Shown piece after piece: positions 8,486 to 19,284 of a DNA stretch of 64,000 bases. The number at the start of each line of letters is the position of its first letter. Position 1 is the first letter of the stretch. This stretch comes from Candidatus Tenderia electrophaga (GTDB lineage: Bacteria; Pseudomonadota; Gammaproteobacteria; Tenderiales; Tenderiaceae): contig CP013099.1 in assembly GCA_001447805.1 (NCBI GenBank), forward strand, positions 1,426,001 through 1,490,000, read 5' to 3'. The notes under the pieces are model-generated. The model was not told the DNA's origin, made no database searches, and saw only the letters and a list, made by a program, of their open reading frames with translations. The position numbers and the translations under genes are program-made.

Positions 8486-9712
8486 ATGGCCTGGAATGAG
8501 CCGGGTGGGTCGAAGGACAACGATCCCTGGGGAAACAAGAACAAAGGTGATCAAGGTCCGCCGGACCTGGACGAAGTGATCCGCAAGATGCAGAACAAGC
8601 TGGGCGGCCTCTTCGGTGGTAAGAAAGGCGGCGGTGGTGGTGGCCAATCCCCGGGTAAGGGCGGCACCGCCGGCATGGGGATCATGATCCTGGTGCTGGT
8701 CGGGGGTTGGTTGGTCTATGACATGGTCCACATCATACAGCCGGCGGAACGCGGCGTGGTGATGCGCTTCGGCGAGTACGTGGACACCATGCAGCCGGGC
8801 CTGGGCGTGCGCCTGCCGCGACCGATTGAAACGGTGGAGCGCGTCGATGTCGCCCAGATCCGTAACGTCGAGATCGGCTATCGTTCTTCCAGCGGCGGTC
8901 GGTCGACCACGAGCACCTCGGTCGGCAGCGAGTCGTTGATGCTGACCCGTGACGAAAACATCGTCGACGCCCAGTTCGCGGTGCAGTACCGCATCAAGTC
9001 GGCGCGCGATTATCTGTTCAATGTGCGCAATCCCGACCTGACCCTGCGTGAGTCCACCGAGAGTGCGGTGCGCGAAGTGGTGGGTAAAAGCAATATGGAC
9101 TTTGTGCTGACCGAAGGTCGCGGTGAAATCGTCAATCGTATCCAGGCCCTGACACAGGACATCCTCGACCGCTATGAGACCGGCCTGATAGTAACCAGTG
9201 TCAACATGCAGGATGCCCAGCCGCCGGACCAGGTTCAAGACGCCTTTGACGACGCGGTCAAGGCGCGTGAGGACAGGATCCGTTTGATCAACGAGGCCGA
9301 GGCCTACTCCAATAATGTTCTGCCCCGAGCACGCGGTGCCGCGGCACGGCAAATCGAGGAGGCCAATGCCTACAAGGAAGAGGTGGTTGCCAAGGCCGAG
9401 GGTGAGGCGCAACGTTTTGAGAACATCCTAAGTGAGTATACCGCCGCCCCGGATGTGACACGCCAGCGTCTTTATCTTGAGACCATGGAAGAAGTGCTGT
9501 CCAATTCATCCAAGGTGATGGTGGATGTGGAAGGCGGCAACAATATTATGTACCTGCCGTTGGATCGGATTATGCGTGATTCGGACTCGACACCGCTTTC
9601 ATCTTCCTCATCCGATTTCAGTTCGGCCCTGTCGGGCCTGAAAGATCAGGCGCAATCGGCCCAGCAGTTAATGCGGCGTGACAGCGACGTCCGCAGCAGG
9701 GAGAGACGTTAA
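8486..9712 (+). CDS. hflK: FtsH protease modulator HflK
   Basis: Band-7/SPFH inner-membrane protein that forms the HflKC cage around FtsH and modulates its proteolysis. The ATG at 8486 is chosen because TTGGAGAA lies just upstream as the ribosome-binding site. The product is 408 residues. The first 60 are polar and rich in Gly/Lys/Asp, a transmembrane helix spans about 63-80, and the SPFH domain runs to about 300 with RGVVMRFGEYVDTMQPGL. A Ser-rich tail follows. hflC starts on the last base of the hflK stop (TAATG-type overlap). Confidence 0.94.
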   Translation: MAWNEPGGSKDNDPWGNKNKGDQGPPDLDEVIRKMQNKLGGLFGGKKGGGGGGQSPGKGGTAGMGIMILVLVGGWLVYDMVHIIQPAERGVVMRFGEYVDTMQPGLGVRLPRPIETVERVDVAQIRNVEIGYRSSSGGRSTTSTSVGSESLMLTRDENIVDAQFAVQYRIKSARDYLFNVRNPDLTLRESTESAVREVVGKSNMDFVLTEGRGEIVNRIQALTQDILDRYETGLIVTSVNMQDAQPPDQVQDAFDDAVKAREDRIRLINEAEAYSNNVLPRARGAAARQIEEANAYKEEVVAKAEGEAQRFENILSEYTAAPDVTRQRLYLETMEEVLSNSSKVMVDVEGGNNIMYLPLDRIMRDSDSTPLSSSSSDFSSALSGLKDQAQSAQQLMRRDSDVRSRERR

Positions 9713-10590
9713 TGAATCAGAATAAGAGTATCGCCATTGTCATCGTCCTGGGTTTTGCCCTGATCTTAGGGCTATTCTCGGTCTATACCGTCAATGAGCG
9801 GCAGAAGGCCATCCTGTTGCGCTTGGGTGAAATCGAAAAGTCGGAAATTGAGCCCGGCCTCCATTTCAAGATCCCGTTCATCAATAACGTGCGCAAGTTC
9901 GACAGCCGTATCCTAACCATGGACGCCGAGCCCGAGACCTTCCTCACCGCGGAAAAGAAGAACGTGGTGGTGGACGCCTTCGTCAAATGGCAGATCACTG
10001 ATGCGGCCGAGTTCTTTACCTCCATGGGCGGGGATGAACGGCTGGCCAATGTGCGCCTGTCGCAGATCATCAAAAACGGCCTGCGCGATGAGTTCGGTAA
10101 GCGCACCATCCAGGAGGTGGTCTCCGGTGAGCGTGCCGAGATCATGGACATCCTGGTGACCAGCGCCGACAAACAGGTGGAAGAGTTCGGTATGGACGTG
10201 GTGGACTTGCGCATCAAGCGTATCGACCTCAAAGGCGATATCAGCGAGGCCATCTACCGTCGTATGGAGGCGGAACGTACCCGCGTCGCCAACGACCTGC
10301 GTTCGCTGGGTGCCGAGGAAGCGGAGAGAATCCGCGCCGATGCCGACCGCCAGCGCACCGTGATCCTGGCCGAGGCCTACCGTGAAGCCGAGCAACTGCG
10401 CGGTGAAGGGGACGCGACGGCGGCGAAGACCTACGCCACCGCTTTTGAAAAAGATCCCGAGTTCTATGCCCTGTATCGTAGTCTCGGCGCCTACCGCAGC
10501 TCGTTCAGAAGCAAGAACGACATGCTGGTAATCGAGCCGGATGCGGACTTCTTCCGCTATTTTGCGGACCCGAAGGGGACGGCTAAATAG
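9712..10590 (+). CDS. hflC: FtsH protease modulator HflC
   Basis: Partner of HflK in the membrane-anchored SPFH cage around FtsH. The 292-residue product has an N-terminal transmembrane helix (IAIVIVLGFALILGLFSVYTV), then NERQKAILLRLGEI and the SPFH domain, and the typical C-terminal FYRSLGAYRSSF-like segment here reading YALYRSLGAYRSSF. Start and stop codons of hflK and hflC overlap. A strong intrinsic terminator lies 45 bases beyond the stop. Confidence 0.95.
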   Translation: MNQNKSIAIVIVLGFALILGLFSVYTVNERQKAILLRLGEIEKSEIEPGLHFKIPFINNVRKFDSRILTMDAEPETFLTAEKKNVVVDAFVKWQITDAAEFFTSMGGDERLANVRLSQIIKNGLRDEFGKRTIQEVVSGERAEIMDILVTSADKQVEEFGMDVVDLRIKRIDLKGDISEAIYRRMEAERTRVANDLRSLGAEEAERIRADADRQRTVILAEAYREAEQLRGEGDATAAKTYATAFEKDPEFYALYRSLGAYRSSFRSKNDMLVIEPDADFFRYFADPKGTAK

Positions 10591-10635
10591 TCGCAGACCT
10601 CCATTTTCGCGCATAAACAGGTACAATAACCCCGT

Positions 10636-10666
10636 CGGGCATCATTCCATGATGCCCGCTTTTTTT
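10636..10666 (+). terminator. Rho-independent terminator after hflC
   Basis: A perfect 10-bp stem CGGGCATCAT / ATGATGCCCG with a three-base loop, followed by a run of seven T after one C. It closes the hfq-hflX-hflKC transcription unit. The next gene starts only a few bases beyond the T run. Confidence 0.9.
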
Positions 10667-10673
10667 GAAAATT

Positions 10674-10862
10674 ATGATGTGGCAAGACTTATGGGCCGCC
10701 CTGGCTCTGGTACTGGTGATCGAGGGCTTGTTGCCCTTTATCAGCCCCAGCGGCATGCGCAGCGCCTGGCAACAAATGACGCAGATGGACGATAAGACCC
10801 TGCGCCTCACCGGTCTGGTAAGCATGATCGCCGGCCTGGTGGTATTGGGCCTGGTGCGTTAG
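10674..10862 (+). CDS. DUF2065 family small membrane protein (YjeT-like)
   Basis: A 62-residue inner-membrane protein with two predicted helices (LWAALALVLVIEGLLPF and LTGLVSMIAGLVVLGLV) joined by a short polar loop (SPSGMRSAWQQM). This matches the DUF2065/YjeT family, commonly found between hflC and hisZ or purA; its function is unknown. The start may be the ATG at 10674 or the one at 10677, and neither has a clear ribosome-binding site. It begins eight bases after the hflC terminator, so its transcription may depend on readthrough. Confidence 0.8.
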   Translation: MMWQDLWAALALVLVIEGLLPFISPSGMRSAWQQMTQMDDKTLRLTGLVSMIAGLVVLGLVR

Positions 10863-10893
10863 CCACGAACACGAGACGAATCCGTACAGACAC

Positions 10894-12090
10894 ATGGCTG
10901 GAAACGTGACACCCAAAAATGATCGCTGGCTGCTGCCCGAAGGCATCGTCGAGCTGTTGCCGGCCCAGGCGCAACAACTAGAACAGTTGCGCCGCCGTCT
11001 GCTCGACACCTTCAACGGTTGGGGCTATGAACTGGTGATGCCGCCGCTGATCGAATATCTGGAATCCCTGCAGGTCGGCACCGGTAACGATCTCGATCTG
11101 CAAACCTTCAAACTCACCGACCAGCTCACCGGCCGCCTGATGGGGGTGCGCGCCGACATGACGCCGCAAGTGGCGCGCATCGATGCCCACGTGCTCAAGC
11201 GCGACCTGCCCACCCGGCTGTGTTACATCGGCCCGGTGCTGCATACCCGCCCCTCCGGTTTCGCACGCGCGCGCGCGCCGCTGCAGGTGGGGGCCGAACT
11301 CTACGGCCACGCCGGTATCGAGAGCGACGTGGAGATCCTGCGCCTGATGGTGGAGACCCTGAAACAGGCCGGCGTGGACAACATCCACATCGATCTGGGC
11401 CACGTCGGTATCTACCGCGAACTGGTGAAGGAGGCCGGTCTCAGCGCCGAGCAGGAAGTCACCTTGTTCGAGGCCCTGCAGCGCAAGGCCAAACCCGAGA
11501 TAGACGCCTGCCTGGCGCAGTGGTCGGTCAAGCAGCCGCTGCGCCGCCAGCTCGCAGGCTTAGTGGATCTGAACGGCGACCGTTCCGTCTTGGAGCGCGC
11601 GCGCGAGGTGTTCGGCAATGCCGGCGCCGGCGTGCAGGCCGCGCTGGAGAACCTGACCCGCATCGCCGAAACGGCCGCGCGCCATATCGGCGACCTGCCT
11701 TTGTATTTTGATCTGGCCGAACTGCGCGGCTATCGCTATCAGACAGGCGTCGTGTTCGCCGCCTTTGTCCCCGGCCACGGTCAGGAGATCGCCCGCGGCG
11801 GCCGCTACGACGACATCGGCAAGGCCTTCGGCCGTGCCCGGCCGGCCACCGGTTTCAGCAGCGATCTCAAGACCCTGGTGGCCCTGAGTCAAAATCATCC
11901 GCCCACGCCGGCGGGGATCTTCGCCCCGGCGGTGGAGGATGCCGCCTTAGATGCTAAAATCGCCCAGCTGCGCGCACAGGGAGAGCGTGTCGTCGCCATG
12001 CTGCCGGGCCAGACCGGCGAGGCCGCGGATTTCGGCTGCGACCGTCGGCTGGCGCAGGGTGACACGGGTTGGGATGTAATGTCTGTTTAG
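10894..12090 (+). CDS. hisZ: ATP phosphoribosyltransferase regulatory subunit HisZ
   Basis: HisRS-like non-catalytic subunit that pairs with the short form of HisG in the first step of histidine synthesis. The 398-residue protein has class II synthetase-like motifs (VMPPLIEYLESL, MGVRADMTPQVARID, GFSRARAPLQ-type motif here reading GFARARAPLQVGAELYG, and GRYDDIG). The position just upstream of purA and downstream of hflKC is the standard gammaproteobacterial location. Its presence implies that the genome encodes a short HisG elsewhere. Confidence 0.92.
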   Translation: MAGNVTPKNDRWLLPEGIVELLPAQAQQLEQLRRRLLDTFNGWGYELVMPPLIEYLESLQVGTGNDLDLQTFKLTDQLTGRLMGVRADMTPQVARIDAHVLKRDLPTRLCYIGPVLHTRPSGFARARAPLQVGAELYGHAGIESDVEILRLMVETLKQAGVDNIHIDLGHVGIYRELVKEAGLSAEQEVTLFEALQRKAKPEIDACLAQWSVKQPLRRQLAGLVDLNGDRSVLERAREVFGNAGAGVQAALENLTRIAETAARHIGDLPLYFDLAELRGYRYQTGVVFAAFVPGHGQEIARGGRYDDIGKAFGRARPATGFSSDLKTLVALSQNHPPTPAGIFAPAVEDAALDAKIAQLRAQGERVVAMLPGQTGEAADFGCDRRLAQGDTGWDVMSV

Positions 12091-12130
12091 CGGCTAAGCC
12101 ACTTTAGCCACAATCTTTTTTAAATGGTGA

Positions 12131-13438
<1,308 letters not shown>

Positions 13439-13460
13439 CCCGGACCGATCCCGGTTGTGA

Positions 13461-13500
13461 AAAAGGCCGCAGCGCTGGCAATGCGCTGCGGCCTTTCGCT
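13461..13500 (+). terminator. Intrinsic terminator after purA
   Basis: A 14-bp stem AAAGGCCGCAGCGC / GCGCTGCGGCCTTT with a seven-base loop, followed by a T-containing tail. It ends the hisZ-purA unit. The A-rich left arm may let it also act for transcripts coming from the right. The remaining bases up to the catalase stop at 13,666 hold no recognisable gene. Confidence 0.85.
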
Positions 13501-13665
13501 TTGAGGGACTGTGCCCACCCTTGGTCTATCACGGCTCAGGCGTGTCTTCGCGCTCCCCTTCACTCAAAGCGTAGTTGACAGCTAGGCCTTGTGCTCCGGC
13601 GCGGCGTCTACGAACACGAATCCTGCGCCTGCTCCCACGATCCCGGTGAGAAAGGCGGGCGCGAA

Positions 13666-15120
13666 TTACTTGTCCTTGAACGCCTTGGCAATACGATCAC
13701 CAACATCCCTATCGACCTTGCGCCAATACTCAAAGGCGCGCTCGAGCACGGCTTGAGTAACCCCGTCCTTGAGGTGGCCCACGACGTTCGAGACCAACCG
13801 ATCCCTGGCGGCGGCGTCCATGACTTCGCGAACCAGGGTGCCGGGCTGGACAAAGTCGTCATCGTCCTCGTGCGGCGTGTAGGCGGCGTGCATGAACTCG
13901 CCACTGGCCTCCCATTTTTCCACGTAGGGATAGCGCTCGGGATCGGCCTGTGGGCCGCCCTTGGAATTCGGCGCGTAGACCGGATCGCTGACGTTCTGCA
14001 CCCGCATCGCGCCGTCTTTGCTATAGCTGTGCACCGGCACTTGCGGCGAGTTGACCGGGATTTGTTTGTAGTTGACGCCGAGGCGCGCGCGATGGGCGTC
14101 GGCGTAGGAGAAGACGCGCGCCAGCAGCATCTTGTCCGGGCTGACACCGATGCCGGGCACCAGGTTGTTGGGCTCGAAGGCGGCCTGTTCGATCTCGGTG
14201 TGGAAGTCGGTGGGGTTGCGCGTGAGTGTCAACCGGCCGACCTCCATAGTCGGATAGTCGCTGTGCGGCCAGACCTTGGTCAGGTCGAAGGGGTTGAAGC
14301 GATAGTCTTTGGCATCGTCGAAGGGCATAATCTGCACCTTCAGGGTCCAGCTCGGGTGGTCGCCGCGTTGGATAGCGTCGAACAGGTCGCGACGGTGATA
14401 ATCGGAATCCTCGCCGGCGATCCGGTCGGCGTCTGCCTGGGTGAGGAAGTCGATTCCCTGATCGGTCTTGAAGTGATACTTCACCCAGAAGCGCTGGCCC
14501 TTGGCATTGACCCACATGTAGGTGTGGCTGGAGTAACCGTTCATGTGCCGGTAGCTTTTGGGAATGCCGCGGTCACCCATCAGCCAGGTGACCTGGTGGG
14601 CCGACTCGGGTGACAGGGTCCAGAAATCCCACTGCATGTCGTGATCGCGCAGGCCGGAATCGGCGCGACGTTTTTGTGAGCGGATGAAATGTTGGAACTT
14701 CATCGGGTCCCGGATGAAGAACACCGGCGTGTTATTGCCCACCATATCGTAGTTGCCTTGGCGGGTGTAGAACTTCAGCGCGAAGCCGCGCGGGTCGCGC
14801 CAGGTGTCGGGGCTGCCGCGTTCGCCGGCGACGGTGGAAAAACGGATCAGGGTATCGGTCTTGGTGCCCGGCTGAAAGACCGCGGCCTTGGTGTATTCGC
14901 TGACGTCCTGAGTCACTTCGAAATGGCCGAAGGCGCCGGAGCCTTTGGCATGAGGCTGGCGCTCCGGGATGCGCTCGCGATTGAAGTTTGCCATCTGTTC
15001 GATGAGATAGTGATCCTGCAACAGAAGGGGGCCGTCTGGACCGACGGTGAGCGAGTACTCATCGCTGGGGACGGGTATACCGGCATCGTTCGTGGTGGGT
15101 GTGCGGTCATCTTTCTTCAT
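13666..15120 (-). CDS. katA: Monofunctional heme catalase
   Basis: Decomposes hydrogen peroxide. The start is the ATG at 15,120, where a good ribosome-binding site (CGGAGGT) sits nine bases upstream; the open frame extends further but without support. The 484-residue product has the catalytic His in [12 protein letters not shown] (about residue 57), the distal Asn in [16 protein letters not shown], and the heme-ligand Tyr in [15 protein letters not shown] (about residue 339). It belongs to the small-subunit catalases. It is convergent with purA and has no oxyR-type regulator beside it. Confidence 0.95.
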   Translation of the reverse strand: MKKDDRTPTTNDAGIPVPSDEYSLTVGPDGPLLLQDHYLIEQMANFNRERIPERQPHAKGSGAFGHFEVTQDVSEYTKAAVFQPGTKTDTLIRFSTVAGERGSPDTWRDPRGFALKFYTRQGNYDMVGNNTPVFFIRDPMKFQHFIRSQKRRADSGLRDHDMQWDFWTLSPESAHQVTWLMGDRGIPKSYRHMNGYSSHTYMWVNAKGQRFWVKYHFKTDQGIDFLTQADADRIAGEDSDYHRRDLFDAIQRGDHPSWTLKVQIMPFDDAKDYRFNPFDLTKVWPHSDYPTMEVGRLTLTRNPTDFHTEIEQAAFEPNNLVPGIGVSPDKMLLARVFSYADAHRARLGVNYKQIPVNSPQVPVHSYSKDGAMRVQNVSDPVYAPNSKGGPQADPERYPYVEKWEASGEFMHAAYTPHEDDDDFVQPGTLVREVMDAAARDRLVSNVVGHLKDGVTQAVLERAFEYWRKVDRDVGDRIAKAFKDK

Positions 15121-15536
15121 TGTAATACCTCCGTTGTATGATGCGTTTCGACAATTGGCAATCATTGCCATTGAGTCCTGTTTGCGTCTTGAGTATATCG
15201 AGTGGCAGCATTGGCATGGAGAGCTTTGCTGCCTGATCGGCTTGATCGTGATGAGGGTCATGCCTTAGCTCATCCCTGCCTGCCCGCATAAAATAACACT
15301 TCTCAGGTGTGATCTTGTTATGCCACACTGGGAATCAGTCTTCCAGTTTTCACCGTCGTTCGTTTAGTTTTCTTGCTATGCACCGTAGCCCCTATCCTAG
15401 GAACACGTGAAATGACGGGCGTCCGGAATATTTTTCGTCATTGGCACGTCACTTGCTCACTCAGACGTGGGGGCAGCATCGCTGTCGCATCGCTTAGTTT
15501 TATATCGTCAATAATCAACCCGGGAGTTTCGCAACA
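15121..15536. other. 416-bp intergenic region between katA and the cytochrome c gene
   Basis: A divergent promoter region with no supportable gene. It includes the catalase ribosome-binding site and a perfect 15-base palindrome TGGCAATCATTGCCA at 15,156-15,170, about 40 bases upstream of the katA start, which could be an operator. The rest of the region shows no clear structure to me. Confidence 0.5.
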
Positions 15537-15845
15537 ATGAAAATACTAACAGCAGTCCAAGGGGTAGGGGTGTGTCTGGCCGTAATGTTGTTTGCGGCGC
15601 CGGTGTCGGCAGGTAATGCTCAGCAAGGCAAATCTTTGTCAGCGCAGTGCAGCAGCTGCCACGGCCCTGAGGGCCAGGGCATGGGCAGCAATCCGGCGCT
15701 GGCGGGGATGGACGCGGATGCTTTCGTTCAGAGTCTCAAGGCGTACCAGGCAGGCGAGCGCAAGCACATGATGATGGAGATGATGGCGAAAAAATTGAGC
15801 GAGCAGGAGATGGCCGATCTGGCTGCCTATTACGCCTCACTTTGA
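15537..15845 (+). CDS. Small periplasmic class I cytochrome c
   Basis: A 102-residue monoheme cytochrome. It has a Sec signal peptide (MKILTAVQGVGVCLAVMLFA, cleavage near VSAG), one heme-binding CSSCH motif at about residue 38, and a later methionine-rich segment (KHMMMEMMAKKLSEQE) that should supply the axial Met. The final ADLAAYYASL helix is typical of c4/c553-type domains. Likely an electron carrier, but no partner oxidoreductase is adjacent. The ribosome-binding site GGGAG is nine bases upstream. Confidence 0.88.
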   Translation: MKILTAVQGVGVCLAVMLFAAPVSAGNAQQGKSLSAQCSSCHGPEGQGMGSNPALAGMDADAFVQSLKAYQAGERKHMMMEMMAKKLSEQEMADLAAYYASL

Positions 15846-15999
15846 TGCAGTGCCCCGGTTTTTGCACGGTCTTTGATCCATAAGTTCTCATCAGCAGGGG
15901 CATCGCGCTCGATGGGGGATTGATCTCTTGAAGCAAGACAGCTGACCCTTGCTGGCAGGCATTAGTAATCCTCACTGTCAGGCGGGCGCTGCCAGAGGC

Positions 16000-16500
16000 C
16001 TATCGTGCTTGGCCGTCATGCTCATCTAACCAGTGGCGCATCGCGTCCAGTTCGCCCTGGAGCAGGGCACGACCTTGGGACGCTACCTGACGCTGATACG
16101 TGCCAAGCGGCGCATGTGCCCGGCATGCATCGCGCAGTGCGTCGATATCCTCTTGCGCCCCTTCCTGTAGCGCTGCTTCAGCGGTCCTGAGGGCCTTGCG
16201 CGGCACCTCGACGCGGGAATGGTGCATGGTGTTGCCCACCACAAAAACAGAGACGACCAGATACGGCAGCGCGTAGACAGCAATGAACACGATGTCGCCC
16301 TCCGTGTTGGGATCGTTGACCACCGGCACCGCCACTAATAGGACGAAGCATACGATGGTTATGAGGGCGGTGACGGCCACGATCAGGAAGCGCTTGTCCA
16401 ATGAACGCAGGCGTTGGTGCTCCGCCAGGAGCTCCGCCCGTACTGCAGCGATCCGCGCGCTGTCCGGCGGTGCGGACGTGATGTCGAAATCAAGTCCCAT
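16000..16500 (-). CDS. Hypothetical protein with two membrane helices
   Basis: A 166-residue protein I do not recognise. Residues 1-37 are polar with a short helical segment. Two hydrophobic helices follow (FLIVAVTALITIVCFVLLVAV and IVFIAVYALPYLVVSVFVVG), then a charged C-terminal region of about 75 residues (VPRKALRTAEAALQEG... ELDAMRHWLDEHDGQ) likely to form cytoplasmic helices or a coiled coil. It is a lone gene between the cytochrome c and the YdjM-like gene. Codon use looks like that of its neighbours. Function unknown. Confidence 0.6.
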   Translation of the reverse strand: MGLDFDITSAPPDSARIAAVRAELLAEHQRLRSLDKRFLIVAVTALITIVCFVLLVAVPVVNDPNTEGDIVFIAVYALPYLVVSVFVVGNTMHHSRVEVPRKALRTAEAALQEGAQEDIDALRDACRAHAPLGTYQRQVASQGRALLQGELDAMRHWLDEHDGQAR

Positions 16501-16852
16501 GCATTCTCCCCAAGAAAACCTCGTACTGATTTGTTATGAGTCTTATATTTGTATTTTCAGCACCATCCGGTGCCGTGCAAACATCATACTACGTATTTTT
16601 TGCAACAGCAGCATATTGGTCTCGGCTTCAAGAGTCTCATACGTTCAATAAACAGTGGCTTACAGCTGCGGTAGCGTGTCTGTGTCTGGAGCCGCCGCGA
16701 CAGCGAGCCGATATAGTGGGGGAACTCATGGGCTGTATCTGGGTCTTATCGCCGCAATGCCGCAAGCGTTAAACAAATAGCACGTTTCTGGTTGGGTTGT
16801 GTCGTGCGTCAGCGGCGACGTCGTCATCTTTACTTTGGCAGGGAGTTGATTT
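16501..16852. other. 352-bp intergenic region with no visible gene
   Basis: A divergent spacer between the 166-residue membrane protein and the YdjM-like gene. The left half is more AT-rich than the surroundings and probably holds promoters. I see no RNA gene, repeat or clear operator. Confidence 0.4.
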
Positions 16853-17911
16853 TTGGATTCACTCACGCAATTTGCCCTCGGTGCTGCGGTCGGCGAGGCT
16901 ACGCTGGGCCGGAAGGTTGGGCGTCGCGCGCTGTTGTGGGGTGGCATTTGCGGGACGTTGCCGGATCTGGATGTGCTGGTTCCGTTCGGGGATGCAGTAC
17001 AAGACTTTATCTTCCACCGCTCGGCCAGTCATTCGCTGTTTGTGCTGGCTTTGTTGGCGCCGCTGGTGGCATACCTGATTACGCGCATCCATCCCCAGAC
17101 GCGCCCCCATTACCGGGGGTGGCTGTTGTTGGTGTTCCTGGCCTTGTCCACCCATGTCCTGCTGGACAGCCTTACGGTGTTCGGCACCCAGATCTTCTGG
17201 CCCTGGGGCAGTGATCCGGTCACGTGGGGCACCATATTTATTATCGATCCTCTCTACACAGTGCCGTTGCTCGTTGGCGTCCTGGCGGCGTGGTTGTTGC
17301 GCTCCCGCTTAAAGGGACGGCAGTGGAACCAGCTGGGACTGACGCTGAGTTGTATCTACCTGGTGTGGACCGTGGGGGCGAAGGTTCATGTCAATGATAT
17401 CGCCGACCACCAACTTGCGAGTGACGGTCAACCGCCCGCGCAGGTGGTGACCATGCCGACGCCTTTCAACAGCCTGTTGTGGCGTGTGGTGGCCGTGGAC
17501 CAAGAGGCGTACCGCATCGGTTATTACTCACTGCTGCAGCAAGACAAGCCGATCCAATTCGAGCGTTTCCCGCGTAATCTCGGCGTGCTGGCCGGATTAG
17601 AGGACCACGAACCGGTCAGAAAGGTAAAATGGTTTACCAAAGGATTTTATGCCGCTGAGAAACGCAATGGCGATATCTTGATGATCGATCTGCGTGCCGG
17701 TCTGGAACCCGACTACGAATACTTTTTCAAGGTCGGCGAGCTTCAGGATCGCCAGGTGCGGCCGGTTCTTTCTCAACGGCTGCCGGTTCAGCGCAGCCTC
17801 GCCCGTCTGCCGTGGCTATGGGACAGCCTCACTGAACCCAGACCGATTCTCCGCGGTGCGCTTTTCAAGACCGCCGAGCTGGATACGCATACGTTGCTTG
17901 GCCCGCCATAG
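16853..17911 (+). CDS. YdjM-like membrane-bound metal-dependent hydrolase (DUF457)
   Basis: A 352-residue inner-membrane protein of the YdjM/DUF457 family of putative metal-dependent hydrolases. It begins at a TTG with CAGGGAG upstream; MDSLTQFALGAAVGEATLG is the characteristic family start. Conserved polar residues sit between helices: GTLPDLDVLV, HRSASHS and STHVLLDSLT. Several membrane helices are followed by a soluble C-terminal domain of about 150 residues. In E. coli ydjM is LexA-regulated; I see no LexA box here. The reaction is unknown. Confidence 0.83.
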   Translation: MDSLTQFALGAAVGEATLGRKVGRRALLWGGICGTLPDLDVLVPFGDAVQDFIFHRSASHSLFVLALLAPLVAYLITRIHPQTRPHYRGWLLLVFLALSTHVLLDSLTVFGTQIFWPWGSDPVTWGTIFIIDPLYTVPLLVGVLAAWLLRSRLKGRQWNQLGLTLSCIYLVWTVGAKVHVNDIADHQLASDGQPPAQVVTMPTPFNSLLWRVVAVDQEAYRIGYYSLLQQDKPIQFERFPRNLGVLAGLEDHEPVRKVKWFTKGFYAAEKRNGDILMIDLRAGLEPDYEYFFKVGELQDRQVRPVLSQRLPVQRSLARLPWLWDSLTEPRPILRGALFKTAELDTHTLLGPP

Positions 17912-17960
17912 ATCGATGCGGTCGGCGCGTAGCTGGGGCTGAGGGACGAGAGGGCCTAGC

Positions 17961-18521
17961 TTATTGCCGGTTCTCATCCTCCTTCTCAGTTCCCCATACT
18001 TTCTCCAGATACCCGGCACGCCCCGAACCGCTACGATACATCTTGTAGTGCAGCGGATTACTGCGGTAGTACTTTTGGTGATAGTCCTCGGCAGGGTAGA
18101 AGTTGGTGTAGGGCTCGACGGCGGTGGCGATGGATCGGTCGTAGCGGCCTGATTGTTCCAGCGCCTGTTTCGATTGTTCGGCGATGCGGCGCTGTTCGTC
18201 GTCGTGATAAAAGATCGCCGTGCGGTATTGCGAACCGACGTCGGCGAACTGGCGGTTTTCGGCGGTGGGGTCGATCTGGCGCCAGAAGACATCCAGGACC
18301 TCGTCGAAGCTGATTTTGCGCGTATCGAAGGTGACTTGAATCACTTCGGTATGACCGGTACTGCCACTGCAGACCTGTTCGTAGGTGGGGTTGTCCACGT
18401 GGCCGCCGGCATAGCCGGAAACGGTGGAGACCACGCCGTCCAAGTTGTCGAAGGGCGGCTCCATACACCAAAAGCAGCCGCCGGCCAGGGTCGCCTTTTC
18501 CAGATGCGCTTGTTCGTCCAT
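17961..18521 (-). CDS. msrA: Peptide methionine sulfoxide reductase MsrA
   Basis: Reduces methionine-S-sulfoxide in proteins. The start at 18,521 is chosen because GGAGGTGAC lies directly upstream and the product then begins MDEQAHLEKATLAGGCFWC, with the catalytic Cys at about residue 16. Family blocks GVVSTVSGYAGG, TGHTEVIQVTFD, QYRTAIFYHDDEQ and a YHQKYY segment are present. Length 186 residues. It follows slyD on the same strand but is separated from it by a terminator. A catalase gene about 2.8 kb away hints at a loosely grouped oxidative-defence area. Confidence 0.94.
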   Translation of the reverse strand: MDEQAHLEKATLAGGCFWCMEPPFDNLDGVVSTVSGYAGGHVDNPTYEQVCSGSTGHTEVIQVTFDTRKISFDEVLDVFWRQIDPTAENRQFADVGSQYRTAIFYHDDEQRRIAEQSKQALEQSGRYDRSIATAVEPYTNFYPAEDYHQKYYRSNPLHYKMYRSGSGRAGYLEKVWGTEKEDENRQ

Positions 18522-18603
18522 GCCGTCACCTCCTTGATCACTGAGATTAGTTTGGGCGTGTTGTTTGACCCGGCAATCGGGCGTAGATTCAAACCGGCGC
18601 AAC

Positions 18604-18636
18604 GAAAAAAGGAGGCCGGGGCCTCCTTTGTGTTTT
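18604..18636 (-). terminator. Intrinsic terminator after slyD
   Basis: On the minus strand a GC-rich stem (AAAGGAGGCC / GGCCTCCTTT type) is followed by a run of six T, just beyond the slyD stop at 18,652. It separates slyD from msrA. Confidence 0.8.
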
Positions 18637-18651
18637 TGTTAAGCGGCGCGC

Positions 18652-19134
18652 TCAGTGCTCGTGGCCGCCGGGGCCGTGCACGTGACCGTGTTCCAGCTCT
18701 TCCTCGGTGGCGTCGCGCACCTCCAGCACATCCACGTCGAAGTTCAAGGTGACGCCGGCGAGGGGGTGATTGCCGTCGATGGTGACGTCTTCACCTTCCA
18801 CCTCGGTGACGGTGACGACACTCATGCCCTGGTTGGTCTGCGCATGAAACTGCATGCCGGGCTTCACTTCGTCGACGCCCTCGAACATCTCTTTGGAGAG
18901 GGTTTGTTTCAGATTGTCATCGCGCTCACCGTAGGCCTCGGCCGGCTCGATGGTGACACTCACCTGATCGCCGGCGGTCTTGCCTTCCAGGGCGTTTTCC
19001 AGGCCGGGAATGATATTGCCGACGCCGAGAATGAAGGCGAAGGGCTGGTTCTTGTCGGCCTGATCGATTAGGGTGCCCTGCTCGTCTTTGAGTGTATAGG
19101 CGATGGTCGCCACTTTGTTGGTTGCGAGTTGCAT
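18652..19134 (-). CDS. slyD: FKBP-type peptidyl-prolyl isomerase SlyD
   Basis: Prolyl isomerase and chaperone, which in E. coli also supplies nickel to hydrogenase. The 160-residue protein has the split FKBP domain (QPFAFILGVGNIIPGLENALEGK) with the insert-in-flap chaperone domain (EAYGERDDNLKQTLSKEMF to about residue 125). It ends in a short His-rich tail HGHVHGPGGHEH. The tail is much shorter than in E. coli SlyD, so metal storage is probably modest. Monocistronic, divergent from the Nudix-like gene. Confidence 0.92.
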   Translation of the reverse strand: MQLATNKVATIAYTLKDEQGTLIDQADKNQPFAFILGVGNIIPGLENALEGKTAGDQVSVTIEPAEAYGERDDNLKQTLSKEMFEGVDEVKPGMQFHAQTNQGMSVVTVTEVEGEDVTIDGNHPLAGVTLNFDVDVLEVRDATEEELEHGHVHGPGGHEH

Positions 19135-19284
19135 GATGATGTTCGCTCTGTTGCAGAATAAAGCGAATCAGTTTACGCCCCTGCCACTGTTGTGGCAAGG
19201 TTGGGGCCCCGCACAGAAAACGTCGCTTGTTCAAATTTACCGCCAAGTCATACTATTAGCTCTGATACGTAAGTGGATACATGA

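Noticed and set aside
13591-14613. Plus-strand open frame (340 codons) opposite katA
   Set aside because: Antisense to conserved catalase motifs; composition typical of a shadow frame.
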